Of a stretch of DNA of 64,000 nt, positions 56,806 through 64,000 are shown in pieces. The translations under genes were made by a program, and so were the position numbers. The first letter of the stretch is position 1. Every line of letters begins with the position of its first letter. Origin of the DNA: Alphaproteobacteria bacterium (GTDB taxonomy: Bacteria; Myxococcota_A; UBA796; GCA-2862545); the NCBI GenBank assembly GCA_020632925.1, contig JACKER010000021.1:67363-131362 (forward strand), given 5' to 3'. The notes under the pieces were generated by a model, which was not told the DNA's origin, did no database searches, and saw only the letters and a list, made by a program, of their open reading frames with translations.

Positions 56806-59274
56806 ATGGCCACGGACTGGTCGGACATGGCGAGGCGGTGGGCCACACGCGAGGGGCTCGACGCCGAGACCTCCGCCGCCGTCCGAAGGTTCGCCAGCGA
56901 GCAGCTCGGTACCGGGACCGTCGTGATCGATCCTGCGGGATGGGCCTCGGTGTCCGACGCCACCACCGCCGGCGTGTTCGACGAGCAGGCCGCCGCACCC
57001 CGCCAGCTCCAGGGCGATCATGGCGACCGCTACCTCGATCTCGGGCCGATCGGCGCGGGCGGCATGGGTGTGGTCCGGCGGGTGCGCGATCTCGCGCTCA
57101 ACCGGGTCGTGGCGATGAAGGTGCTGCGCGACGACTGGGTCGGGCGGCCGGCGGCCGAGGCGCGCTTCCTGGCCGAGGCGCAGGCGACGGCCCAGCTCCA
57201 GCACCCCGGCGTCGTCTCGGTGCACGACGTGGGCAAGCTGCCCGACGGGCGCTGGTTCTTCACGATGGAGGAGGTCCGCGGCTCCACGCTGCGCGGGCTG
57301 CTCGCGGCCCCCGACCGCTCGACGCGCCGCCTGCTCGAGATCTGGCGGGACACCTGCGAGGCCGTGGCCTACGCGCACGCCCGCGGCGCCGTCCACCGCG
57401 ACCTGAAGCCGGACAACGTGATCGTCGGGGCCTTCGGGGAGGTCGTGGTGCTCGACTGGGGGCTCGTCAAGACGCGGGACACCGTGGACGAGCCCATCGA
57501 GGCCACCTCCACGACCGAGGGGACGCGGGCGGGCGCGGTGCTCGGGACCCCGGCCTACATGGCGCCCGAGCAGCAGGAGGGGCGCGGGATCGGGCCAACG
57601 GCCGACGTGTGGGCGCTGGGCACGATCCTCGCGGAGATCCTGGGGGAGGACGGCGACCCCGAGCTGCTGGCCCTCGCGGCGCGCGCCCGGGAGCGGAACC
57701 CGGACCACCGGCCCAGGGACGCCTCGGAGCTCGTGGCGGGCATCGGGCGCTGGCTGGACGGCGACGAGCGGCGGCGGCGCGCGCTCGAGAAGGTGGCGCG
57801 GGCGGACGCGCTGCTGCCGGTCATGGAGGCCGCGCTGCAGCGCAAGCGGCACCTCGCGACCCGGGCGCGCGAGCTGCGCGAGGAGCTCCGCCCGTGGAGC
57901 CCCGTGTCCGAGAAGCGGGAGCTGTGGGCCGCGGAGGACGGTCAGCGCGAGGCGGCGCGTGCCCTCGAGGCGGCGGCGGTCGAGCGGCTCGAGCTCCTGG
58001 CGGCGGCGCGGCTCGACGACCCCGATCGCGCCGAGGCCACACGCCGCACGGCCGCGACCCACCAGTGGCTGCACCGGGTGGCGGAGGAGGACGGGGACGC
58101 GGAGACCGCGCGCCACCACGAGCTCCTCCTGCGGCACCAGGACGACGGCACCTGGGCCGACTGGCTCCAGGGCGACGGCCGGGTCACGCTGCACACCGAC
58201 CCCAAGGGAGCCGCGGTACGGCTCTTCCGCTGGAACCACGTCGACCGGCGTCCGGAGCTGTCCTTCGTGCGCGAGCTCGGCCCGACGCCGCTGCTCGGGG
58301 TCCCCGTCCCCATGGGGAGCTGGGTGCTGCGCGTGGAGGCGCCGGGTCGCCGGCCGGTCGACGTGCCGATCCACGTGCGGCGGCGCGAGCACGTCGACGG
58401 CGTGCCCCCCGGGGCGTACCACGCGCGCCCGATCACGCTGCCGGAGGACCGGGAGCTCGGCGAGGACGACCTGTACGTCCCCGCGGGCTGGGCGCTCCTC
58501 GGAGGACGGCCGCACGCGCGCCCGCCCCGGCGCGTCTGGGTGGAGGCGTTCGTGATCCGGCGCTTCCCCGTGACCCAGCAGGAGTGGGTGGGCTGGCTCG
58601 ACGCCCTGGTGCGCGCGGGCAAGCCCGAGGAGGCCGAGCAGCACCTGCCGCGCACCTCCAGCGGGCGCAGCTACTACGAGCGGGCGCTGGACGGCACCTT
58701 CCGCGTAGGGGCGGACGACGACGGCGACGTCTGGCTGCCGCGGCACCCGGTGGTCGGCGTGACGCTCGGCAGCGTGCGCGCGTACTGCGCATGGCTCGAA
58801 GAGCGGACGGGGAGGGTCTGGCGGCTGCCCTGGGAGGCCGAGTGGGAGAAGGCGGCCCGCGGGGTGGACGGGCGGCCCTGGGTCACCGGCGACCACCTCG
58901 ACCCCACCTGGGCCAACGTGCGCGGGTGCACCGAGGAGATCGTGGTGAACGCGAAGGTCGACGACTTCCCCACCGACACGAGCCCCTACGGGGTGCGCGG
59001 CGCGACGGGCGGCGTCCACGAGCTGTGCAACGATCTGCACGTCGGGGAGGACCTGCGGCTGGACGGCGACGTTCCCCTGCTGCGCGCCGCCGACGAACAG
59101 CACTTCGTGGTGGTCCGCGGGGGATGTCGGACCTCGGCGGTCGCGGAGGCCCGAACGGACTGGCGCTCGCGCGTGGTGCCCACGCACCGCATCGACAAGG
59201 TGGGCTTCCGGCTGGCCCGCGGCTTCGACGAGCGCCCCGCCCCGCGCGGGCTCGCCTGGCGGCTCGGCGGCTGA
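56806..59274 (+). CDS. Ser/Thr kinase fused to PEGA-like and FGE-sulfatase domains, second copy
   Basis: 822 aa, same plan as the 30385-32907 protein: helical cap ('ARRWATREGLDAETSAAVRR'), kinase, helical linker, PEGA-like strand region and FGE-sulfatase fold. Kinase motifs are 'IGAGGMGVVRRV', Lys in 'VAMKVL', 'VHRDLKPDNVIV', 'VLDWGLVK' (DWG) and 'GTPAYMAPEQQEG'. The C-terminal domain keeps 'WRLPWEAEWEKAARG' and 'YGVRGATGGVHELC', but the 'CRSAxR' block is replaced by 'VVRGGCRTSAVAEARTD', so any formylglycine-type chemistry is unlikely. No membrane helix. It precedes the kinase-AAA-TPR gene by 14 bp. Confidence 0.9.
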   Translation: MATDWSDMARRWATREGLDAETSAAVRRFASEQLGTGTVVIDPAGWASVSDATTAGVFDEQAAAPRQLQGDHGDRYLDLGPIGAGGMGVVRRVRDLALNRVVAMKVLRDDWVGRPAAEARFLAEAQATAQLQHPGVVSVHDVGKLPDGRWFFTMEEVRGSTLRGLLAAPDRSTRRLLEIWRDTCEAVAYAHARGAVHRDLKPDNVIVGAFGEVVVLDWGLVKTRDTVDEPIEATSTTEGTRAGAVLGTPAYMAPEQQEGRGIGPTADVWALGTILAEILGEDGDPELLALAARARERNPDHRPRDASELVAGIGRWLDGDERRRRALEKVARADALLPVMEAALQRKRHLATRARELREELRPWSPVSEKRELWAAEDGQREAARALEAAAVERLELLAAARLDDPDRAEATRRTAATHQWLHRVAEEDGDAETARHHELLLRHQDDGTWADWLQGDGRVTLHTDPKGAAVRLFRWNHVDRRPELSFVRELGPTPLLGVPVPMGSWVLRVEAPGRRPVDVPIHVRRREHVDGVPPGAYHARPITLPEDRELGEDDLYVPAGWALLGGRPHARPPRRVWVEAFVIRRFPVTQQEWVGWLDALVRAGKPEEAEQHLPRTSSGRSYYERALDGTFRVGADDDGDVWLPRHPVVGVTLGSVRAYCAWLEERTGRVWRLPWEAEWEKAARGVDGRPWVTGDHLDPTWANVRGCTEEIVVNAKVDDFPTDTSPYGVRGATGGVHELCNDLHVGEDLRLDGDVPLLRAADEQHFVVVRGGCRTSAVAEARTDWRSRVVPTHRIDKVGFRLARGFDERPAPRGLAWRLGG

Positions 59275-59275
59275 C

Positions 59276-59281
59276 TACACT
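59276..59281 (+). promoter_or_regulatory. -10-like TACACT seven nt before an ATG (leaderless candidate)
   Basis: TACACT, then CCTGCCG, then the ATG at 59289. It begins one base after the stop of the preceding kinase gene, so the two kinases may have separate promoters. Confidence 0.5.
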
Positions 59282-59288
59282 CCTGCCG

Positions 59289-62200
59289 ATGCTCCTCGGT
59301 CCCTACGAGCTCGATGAGGTGGTCGCCCGCGGCGGGATGGGGGAGGTCTGGGCCGCCGCCCACCGCGTCACCGGCGAGCGCGTCGCCATCAAGGTGCTCT
59401 CGGTCGTGCACCCGGCCCTCGCCCGCTCCCTGCAGCGCGAGATCCGCGTCGTCGCAGGCCTCGACCACCCCCGCGTGGTGCGCGTGCTCGACACCGGCGA
59501 CGTCCCCGAGGGCTGGACCACCCCGCCGGGCGGCACGCCCTGGCTGGCGATGCCGTGGCTGGCCGGCGGCACGGCGGCGGACCGCCCCCCCGGCTCATGG
59601 CCGGAGCTGCGCGAGATCCTGGTCGGTGTCCTCTCGGCCCTGGCCCACGCCCACGCCCGCGGCGTGCTCCACCGCGACGTGAAGCCGGCGAACATCCTGT
59701 TCGACCAGGACGGCCTGCCCCTGCTCGCCGACTTCGGGATGACCGGAGGCCTGCAGCACGCCGACTCCCCGGAGCGGCCGGCGCGCGGTGGCACGCCGGG
59801 GTTCATGGCGCCCGAGCAGGCGCGCAATGCCTGGTTCCGCGAGGGCCCGGCGACCGATCTGTACGCGGTGGGCGTCACGGCCTGGGTGCTCGCCACGGGC
59901 CGCCTGCCGCCCCTCACCAGCGGGAGCTTGCCCCCCCTGGTGCCCACCTTCCCCCTGCCCGCCGAGCTCGAGGGGTGGATCCTCCGGTGCACGGAGCCCG
60001 ATCCCCGCGACCGCTACGGTGCCGCTGCGGACGCCCTGTATGCGCTGCCAGAGGCAACGGTACCCGCCGAGGCCGAGGCGCCGATGGCGGTGGTGGGGAG
60101 CCTGCTGGACCTCGGCGGCGGCGCCACCTGGGCGCCCTCGATCGACGCACCGGTCCGCGAGCCCGCGCCGTTGTCGCACCCGCCGCCGCTCGGGGACGAC
60201 GTGCCCGACGCCCCGACCGGGAGCTCGCACGGGCTGGGTGCGGCTCCTCTTCGCGTGCTCGCGTTGCGCGGCCGCGAGCCGGAGCGCGCCCGGCTGTGGG
60301 AGGAGCTGCGCGCGGTGACCGTGGGCGAGGTGCGTGTGGTGGTGCTCCGCGGCGGCGCGGGCACCGGCAAGTCGAGGCTCGCGCGGTGGGTCTGCGAGCA
60401 GGCCGCCGAGCAGGGCGCCGCCTGGCCCGTGAGGGTCCGCCACGGCGAGGGAGCGGGTGCGCTGGACCAGGCCCTCACGGACCTGCTGCGCCTGCGGGAC
60501 GCGCCCCCCGAGCGAGAAGGCGAGCGGATCGCGGCCCTGGTCCCCGACTGCGCGAGCGACGTGCGAGCGCTGCGCTCCGGCACGCTGCCCACGGGTCAGC
60601 GCCACGAGGTGTTCCGAGCGGCGTTCGCGGAGCGGGCGGGTCGTCCGGTGGTCGTCTGGCTGGACGACGCGCACGAGGATCCGGAAGCTGCGGCGTTCGC
60701 GCGCCGCTGGCAGGTGGTCGGGGGTCCTCCCTCGCTGCTGGTGCTCACCGTCCGCGACGACCAACTCGCGGACCGACCCGAGGTCGCCGCACGCCTCGAC
60801 GAGCTCGTCGCCACCACGCTCCACCTCGCGCCGCTCGACGACGCGACGCAGGCCGAGCTGGTGCGCCAGATCGCCCCGTGCGCGCCCGACGTCGTCGCGC
60901 AGATCGTGCGCCAGAGCCGCGGCAACCCGCTGTTCGTCGTCCAGGTGGTGCTGGACTGGATCACGCACGGTGAGCTCGACCCGACGGACGAGGGGTTCGC
61001 TCCGCGCAGCGGTGAGGGTGCCGTCCCCGACGACCTGCACGGCGTGTGGCGCCGCCGGGTGGAGGGGCTGCTGGGGGACGAGGCGCTGCGCCGGCCGCTG
61101 CTGGTGGCAGCGGCTCTCGGTCGGGAGGTGGTGCTGGAGGAGTGGGAGGCCGCCTGCACCGCACTCGGCGCCGCCGGCTCCCGCCTGGTGGACTCCCTGG
61201 TCGCTGAGGGCCTCGCCTCGCTCGAGGTCGAGCCGCCGCGCCTCGTCCTCGCCCACGGCCTGCTCCGCGAGGCGCTCCTGCCGCTGGTCACGCCGGACAT
61301 CCACCGGGCCTGCGCTGCGGCGCTCCTGCACCCGTCCGTCGCCGATCGTGGTGCGTGGCACCTGCACGCGGCCGGCGACGTCGACGACGCGCTCCGCACC
61401 TCGGACGTAGCCGTGCTCTGGTGGGGCTCGCGCGACATGTCGCGGTTTCGCGCACTCCTCGCCCGCATGGAGGGGTGGACCGAGCTGCTCCCCGAGGGCG
61501 ACGAGCGGCGTATCGAACCGAAACTCCAGCTCGCTCGCCTCCTCTACCTCGACGGCGACCCCTCGCTCGCGGCGCAGATCCACCAGATCCGCGGCTTCAC
61601 GTCCCGCTGGCCGCACTCGGACCGGGTTGCGCGGATCCACCTGCAGCTCGAGGCGATGCTCGCGACCCTGGAGGGACGTACCGACGAGGTCCCCGCCCTG
61701 TTGGAGCGGGCACTCGACCACTGTGCCCTGGGCAAGGAGCGCCAGCGCGTCCTCGGTGACCTCCTGGTCCACCACGCCCAGAGGGGCCATTACCGCTGCG
61801 CGATGGAGGCCGGGGAGCGCGTCCTGCGGGTGCCCGACGGCGACCCGACGGTCACCACCTGGGTGCTCCTCAACCTCGCGGTCGCCCACCTGTCGACGGG
61901 CGGGTACGCGGAGGCCGAGGAGCTGCTCGCGAAGGCCGAGCGGAGCCTGCCGGCGACCGACTCGCCGCTCCAGCGGGCGCAGCTCCACTCCACTCGCGGC
62001 GCGCTCGCGCTCGAGCGGGGCGACCTCGCCGCAGCCCGCCGCTGCTACGAGGTGGCGGTGAGCGAGTGGTCCGCGATCGGCGTCAACGCGCACGCGGCCT
62101 CCGCGCTCGAGCTGATCAGCGTCCTCGCGGGGGAGAAGCCGGCGACGGCGACGCGCATCTTCGCGGACGACTCGCCGCACTCGGTCATGGTCGGCGTCCT

Positions 62201-62405
62201 GCGCGCAGCCGAGCTGCGGGACTGGGCCGAGGTCGAGCGCCTGGCGGGCAGGCCTTGCGTGCTCCCCTCGCTGCTCGAAGCGCGGATCTGGCGTCAGGCA
62301 GCAGAACGGGCCCGAGAGGCGGGCGCGTCGACGGCGGAAGCGGCGGCCGGGCGCTACGCCGACACCATCGACGCGCTGTGCGGGCCTACTCCGCCCAGAC
62401 CTTGA
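59289..62405 (+). CDS. Ser/Thr kinase with AAA/NACHT-like ATPase and TPR-like repeats
   Basis: 1038 aa. N-terminal kinase (about 1-260): loop 'VARGGMGEVWAA', Lys in 'VAIKVLS', 'LHRDVKPANILF', 'LADFGMTGG' and 'GTPGFMAPEQ'. After a linker comes an ATPase with Walker A 'GGAGTGKS' (355-362), Walker B 'VVWLDDAHEDP' and 'SRGNPLFVVQVVLDW', the layout of PknK/MalT-type STAND ATPases. The last about 350 residues are helical repeats ('VLLNLAVAHLSTGGYAEAEE', 'ALALERGDLAAARRCYEVAV'), TPR-like. This is the classic large signalling kinase architecture of myxobacteria; the ATPase may gate the kinase on ligand or partner binding. It overlaps the convergent ATP-grasp gene by 20 bases. Confidence 0.92.
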   Translation: MLLGPYELDEVVARGGMGEVWAAAHRVTGERVAIKVLSVVHPALARSLQREIRVVAGLDHPRVVRVLDTGDVPEGWTTPPGGTPWLAMPWLAGGTAADRPPGSWPELREILVGVLSALAHAHARGVLHRDVKPANILFDQDGLPLLADFGMTGGLQHADSPERPARGGTPGFMAPEQARNAWFREGPATDLYAVGVTAWVLATGRLPPLTSGSLPPLVPTFPLPAELEGWILRCTEPDPRDRYGAAADALYALPEATVPAEAEAPMAVVGSLLDLGGGATWAPSIDAPVREPAPLSHPPPLGDDVPDAPTGSSHGLGAAPLRVLALRGREPERARLWEELRAVTVGEVRVVVLRGGAGTGKSRLARWVCEQAAEQGAAWPVRVRHGEGAGALDQALTDLLRLRDAPPEREGERIAALVPDCASDVRALRSGTLPTGQRHEVFRAAFAERAGRPVVVWLDDAHEDPEAAAFARRWQVVGGPPSLLVLTVRDDQLADRPEVAARLDELVATTLHLAPLDDATQAELVRQIAPCAPDVVAQIVRQSRGNPLFVVQVVLDWITHGELDPTDEGFAPRSGEGAVPDDLHGVWRRRVEGLLGDEALRRPLLVAAALGREVVLEEWEAACTALGAAGSRLVDSLVAEGLASLEVEPPRLVLAHGLLREALLPLVTPDIHRACAAALLHPSVADRGAWHLHAAGDVDDALRTSDVAVLWWGSRDMSRFRALLARMEGWTELLPEGDERRIEPKLQLARLLYLDGDPSLAAQIHQIRGFTSRWPHSDRVARIHLQLEAMLATLEGRTDEVPALLERALDHCALGKERQRVLGDLLVHHAQRGHYRCAMEAGERVLRVPDGDPTVTTWVLLNLAVAHLSTGGYAEAEELLAKAERSLPATDSPLQRAQLHSTRGALALERGDLAAARRCYEVAVSEWSAIGVNAHAASALELISVLAGEKPATATRIFADDSPHSVMVGVLRAAELRDWAEVERLAGRPCVLPSLLEARIWRQAAERAREAGASTAEAAAGRYADTIDALCGPTPPRP

Positions 62406-63615
62406 TCGTGCGGCCGATGTCCTCGAGCATGGCCTTGCACAGGTCGTAGTCGGGGTGGCGCGCCCAGACCCAGGCGTTGCCCATGTACCCGGACTCGACC
62501 GGCTGCGTGCGCGAGCCCGCGGGCGGCAGGTGCATGCGGATGATGAAGTCGCCGTACCGGCGCTGGATCTCCTCGACGCCGGAGTACCCGACGATGCGGC
62601 CGTCGCGGTTGGGGCGCAGGGCGACCATGCCGGCGCTGAACCGACGAGAGGGGCGCGGGTCCGCCTCCCCGTGGACGACGGCCTTGGCCCACTCGACGTA
62701 CAGGTCGAACTCGTTGGCGGCGCAGTAGAGGTCCCACACGCGCACGCCCGGGGGACGGGCGCCGATCTCGGAGAAGAACAGCCCCTTGGGACCGTAGAAC
62801 CACTCCATGTGCGTCGGCGTGGTGACGAGGCCGAGCGCGCTGACGACCTTGCGGCCGAACACCTTGAGGTCGGTGTACCCCGGGGCGTCCATCCGGTTCG
62901 TGATCATGACGATGGGCGAGCAGTCGCGCGTCCGCATCGCCTCGAGGACGTTCGGGTAGTAGTGGCAGATCTGCTCGTACACCACGCGGCCGTTGCAGGT
63001 CAGCGTGTCCCAGAAACCCTCGTGACCGGAGATGAACTCCTCGAGCATGACGGGGCGGCCGCGGCCCATGCCCGACTCGCGGGCGGCGCTGACGAGGCCG
63101 TTGAGGTCGTCCGCGCGCCAGGTCCCGGCGGCGCCGGCGGCGGCGAGCGGCTTGAGGATGATCGGGAAGCCCACCTTGCCCACGAAGGCCTTCGCCTCGT
63201 CGAGCGACTCGACCTCGGCGCTCTGCGCGCAGCGGATGCCGCGGGCCTGCAGGAACTGCTTCATCTTGTACTTGTCGCGCACGAGCGTCGTCTGCTCGAC
63301 GGACAGCCCGGGGATGCCGCAGCGCTCGCGCGTCTCGGCGGCGGGCAGCATCAGCGCCTCGACCGTCGACTCGAGCTTGTGGACCCACGGGCCGCGCTTC
63401 TGGATGTTGCGCGTCGCCGCCGTCAGGGCCTCCACGCTGGCGGTCGAGGGGACCTGCTCGTAGCTGTACAGCCAGGACTGGAGCTCCGAGTCGTAGGCGT
63501 GCAGCGGCGCGGTGCCGATGCCGGACACGAGCGCTCCGACCGCCTTGAGGGCGCGGACGAACTCCCGCTGGTTTCCGGGGAAGGCGGGCTCGAGGAAGAT
63601 GACGTGCATGGGCAT
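62386..63615 (-). CDS. ATP-grasp enzyme (carbamoyl-phosphate-synthase-L/carboxylase-like)
   Basis: 409 aa from ATG 63615, with GAGG at about 7 nt; ATG 63609 is close by. The N-terminal pre-ATP-grasp domain opens with 'MHVIFLEPAFPGNQREFVRA'. Then come the ATP-grasp motifs: 'KYKMKQFLQARGI', 'GFPIILKPLAAAGAAGTW' (Lys binding the ATP phosphates), 'VMLEEFISGHEGFWDTLTC' and the metal/nucleotide end 'FFSEIGARPPG'. The family joins a carboxylate to an amine or thiol with ATP; the substrates here are unknown. The 3' end overlaps the kinase-AAA-TPR gene. TAGGCT lies 23 nt before the start. Confidence 0.9.
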   Translation of the reverse strand: MPMHVIFLEPAFPGNQREFVRALKAVGALVSGIGTAPLHAYDSELQSWLYSYEQVPSTASVEALTAATRNIQKRGPWVHKLESTVEALMLPAAETRERCGIPGLSVEQTTLVRDKYKMKQFLQARGIRCAQSAEVESLDEAKAFVGKVGFPIILKPLAAAGAAGTWRADDLNGLVSAARESGMGRGRPVMLEEFISGHEGFWDTLTCNGRVVYEQICHYYPNVLEAMRTRDCSPIVMITNRMDAPGYTDLKVFGRKVVSALGLVTTPTHMEWFYGPKGLFFSEIGARPPGVRVWDLYCAANEFDLYVEWAKAVVHGEADPRPSRRFSAGMVALRPNRDGRIVGYSGVEEIQRRYGDFIIRMHLPPAGSRTQPVESGYMGNAWVWARHPDYDLCKAMLEDIGRTIKVWAE

Positions 63616-63638
63616 ACGGACCTCGTGGTGGGGAGCGG

Positions 63639-63644
63639 AGCCTA
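63639..63644 (-). promoter_or_regulatory. -10-like TAGGCT for the ATP-grasp gene
   Basis: On the minus strand TAGGCT ends 23 nt before the ATG at 63615, with GAGG in between. Confidence 0.4.
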
Positions 63645-63746
63645 TCGCGTTCGCGGGCGCGCGCGGGTGCAACCCGTGGCAGCGGACGGACGACCCCGCG
63701 CTGGAGGCGGTTCGACGCCCGGATGAGGGATCGCGACCCGCGAGCC

Positions 63747-63771
63747 GTGCCACCCGTGGCACAATCGCTGC
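63747..63771 (+). promoter_or_regulatory. Palindrome GTGCCACccGTGGCAC overlapping a sigma-54-like promoter
   Basis: Perfect 7-bp arms lie at 63747-63753 and 63756-63762. TGGCACAATCGCTGC (63757-63771) matches the sigma-54 pattern TGGCAC-N5-TTGC with GG and GC at the right spacing; two weakly conserved positions deviate. CACAAT at 63760-63765 could instead be a -10. The start codon follows at 63786 after TTGGAG. Confidence 0.45.
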
Positions 63772-63785
63772 CCTTGGAGCCTCAT

Positions 63786-64000
63786 GTGGCGCGCAAGCGA
63801 CGGAGTCTGATCAGCACTGCCCCCCCGGTCTCCGGTTCCCGCGTGGATCCCGAGGCCCCGACCGAGGTCGACGAGGCGCCGGGAGAGGCGCCCGAGGGCG
63901 ATCCGGCGGAGGCCCCGACGGAGGTGGAGGATCCCCCCGGGCCACAGCCCGAGCCGGAACCCGTGCCCGTGCCCGTGCCCGATCCCGATCCCGATCCCGA
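63786..64000 (+). CDS. Pro/Asp/Glu-rich protein, N-terminal part (runs off the window)
   Basis: The frame opens at a GTG (63786) seven bases after TTGGAG and is still open at the window end, 71 codons later. It begins with a basic patch ('MARKRRSLISTAPP') and turns into a low-complexity acidic and Pro-rich chain ('PEAPTEVDEAPGEAPEGDP'). It ends in pure dipeptide repeats: Val-Pro, coded by gtgccc units, then Asp-Pro, coded by gatccc units. An ATG at 63784 in another frame stops after eight codons. The chain is probably disordered; the downstream domain is unseen. The tandem 6-bp units may vary in number. Confidence 0.6.
   Translation, partial: MARKRRSLISTAPPVSGSRVDPEAPTEVDEAPGEAPEGDPAEAPTEVEDPPGPQPEPEPVPVPVPDPDPDP

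Noticed and set aside
54133..59187. A 1684-codon open frame on the minus strand over the macroglobulin-like, retropepsin-like and kinase-FGE genes
   Set aside because: It crosses three well-supported genes in shadow frames, and its translation is low-complexity Arg/Ala/Pro. Long antisense frames are expected at this GC content.
54783..59288. In-frame extension of about 1500 codons upstream of the kinase-AAA-TPR gene
   Set aside because: The frame is open by GC bias only. The kinase fold begins at the ATG at 59289, which follows TACACT by seven nt, and the extension overlaps two genuine genes.

Overview
The window is very GC-rich and reads as a chromosomal segment of a myxobacterium-like organism (phylum Myxococcota). 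The grounds are family content rather than a marker gene: five Hanks-type Ser/Thr kinases (two fused to PEGA and FGE-sulfatase domains), thrombospondin-type-3 and FG-GAP calcium-binding surface proteins, a MopE-type metal-binding beta-helix lipoprotein, a MYXO-CTERM-like sorting tail, paired VWA proteins and many secreted proteins with Thr/Asp/Gly ('TGDTG') tracts. No rRNA, tRNA, CRISPR array or insertion sequence was seen.

Layout. 1-10.2 kb: end of a receiver-domain protein, a thrombospondin-repeat/OmpA envelope pair, an AqpZ-type aquaporin, a VWA protein and two tandem HYDIN/PKD-type lipoproteins. 10.2-18.3 kb: two unknown cytoplasmic genes facing a polycistron of crotonase, acyl carrier protein, AMP-ligase, a kinase with an altered DFG and an amidohydrolase lipoprotein, then a beta-helix lipoprotein. 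18.3-27.4 kb: a 46-residue basic protein, a PPP-type phosphatase overlapping an ATP-dependent DNA ligase, three tandem tiny zinc-ribbon/lipobox genes leading into an acyl-CoA ligase, a kinase plus membrane protein, a small hydrolase and a DUF3516-type helicase. 27.4-37.4 kb: an unknown gene, a REP-like hairpin pair, a second amidohydrolase, a helical periplasmic protein, an operon of response regulator, histidine kinase and kinase-FGE fusion, and a second VWA protein. 37.4-47.3 kb: a frameshifted nucleotidyltransferase-like pseudogene, an unknown secreted protein, two tandem FG-GAP lipoproteins and a polysaccharide pyruvyl-transferase-like gene. 47.3-54.7 kb: a DUF4143-type ATPase and an accessory-looking cluster with a G13 tract in its promoter spacer, an HExxH protein, a lipoprotein, a decayed tandem duplication and a truncated alpha-2-macroglobulin-like protein. 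54.7-64 kb: a retropepsin-like/TPR protein, a kinase-FGE protein, a kinase-AAA-TPR protein, an ATP-grasp enzyme and the start of a Pro/Asp-rich protein.

Two themes run through the window. First, signalling is built around Ser/Thr kinases, one phosphatase and one two-component pair, next to a large cell-envelope inventory. Second, many start codons have a TAnnnT -10-like hexamer only 5-9 nt upstream, suggesting leaderless or nearly leaderless mRNAs. The most striking regulatory signal is an identical 29-bp element, built on a perfect 20-bp palindrome, found 11-13 bp before two start codons 35 kb apart. The most unusual coding features are the triple zinc-ribbon/lipobox array (21.06-21.73 kb) and the 48.6-54.7 kb protease-like/alpha-2-macroglobulin-like cluster.
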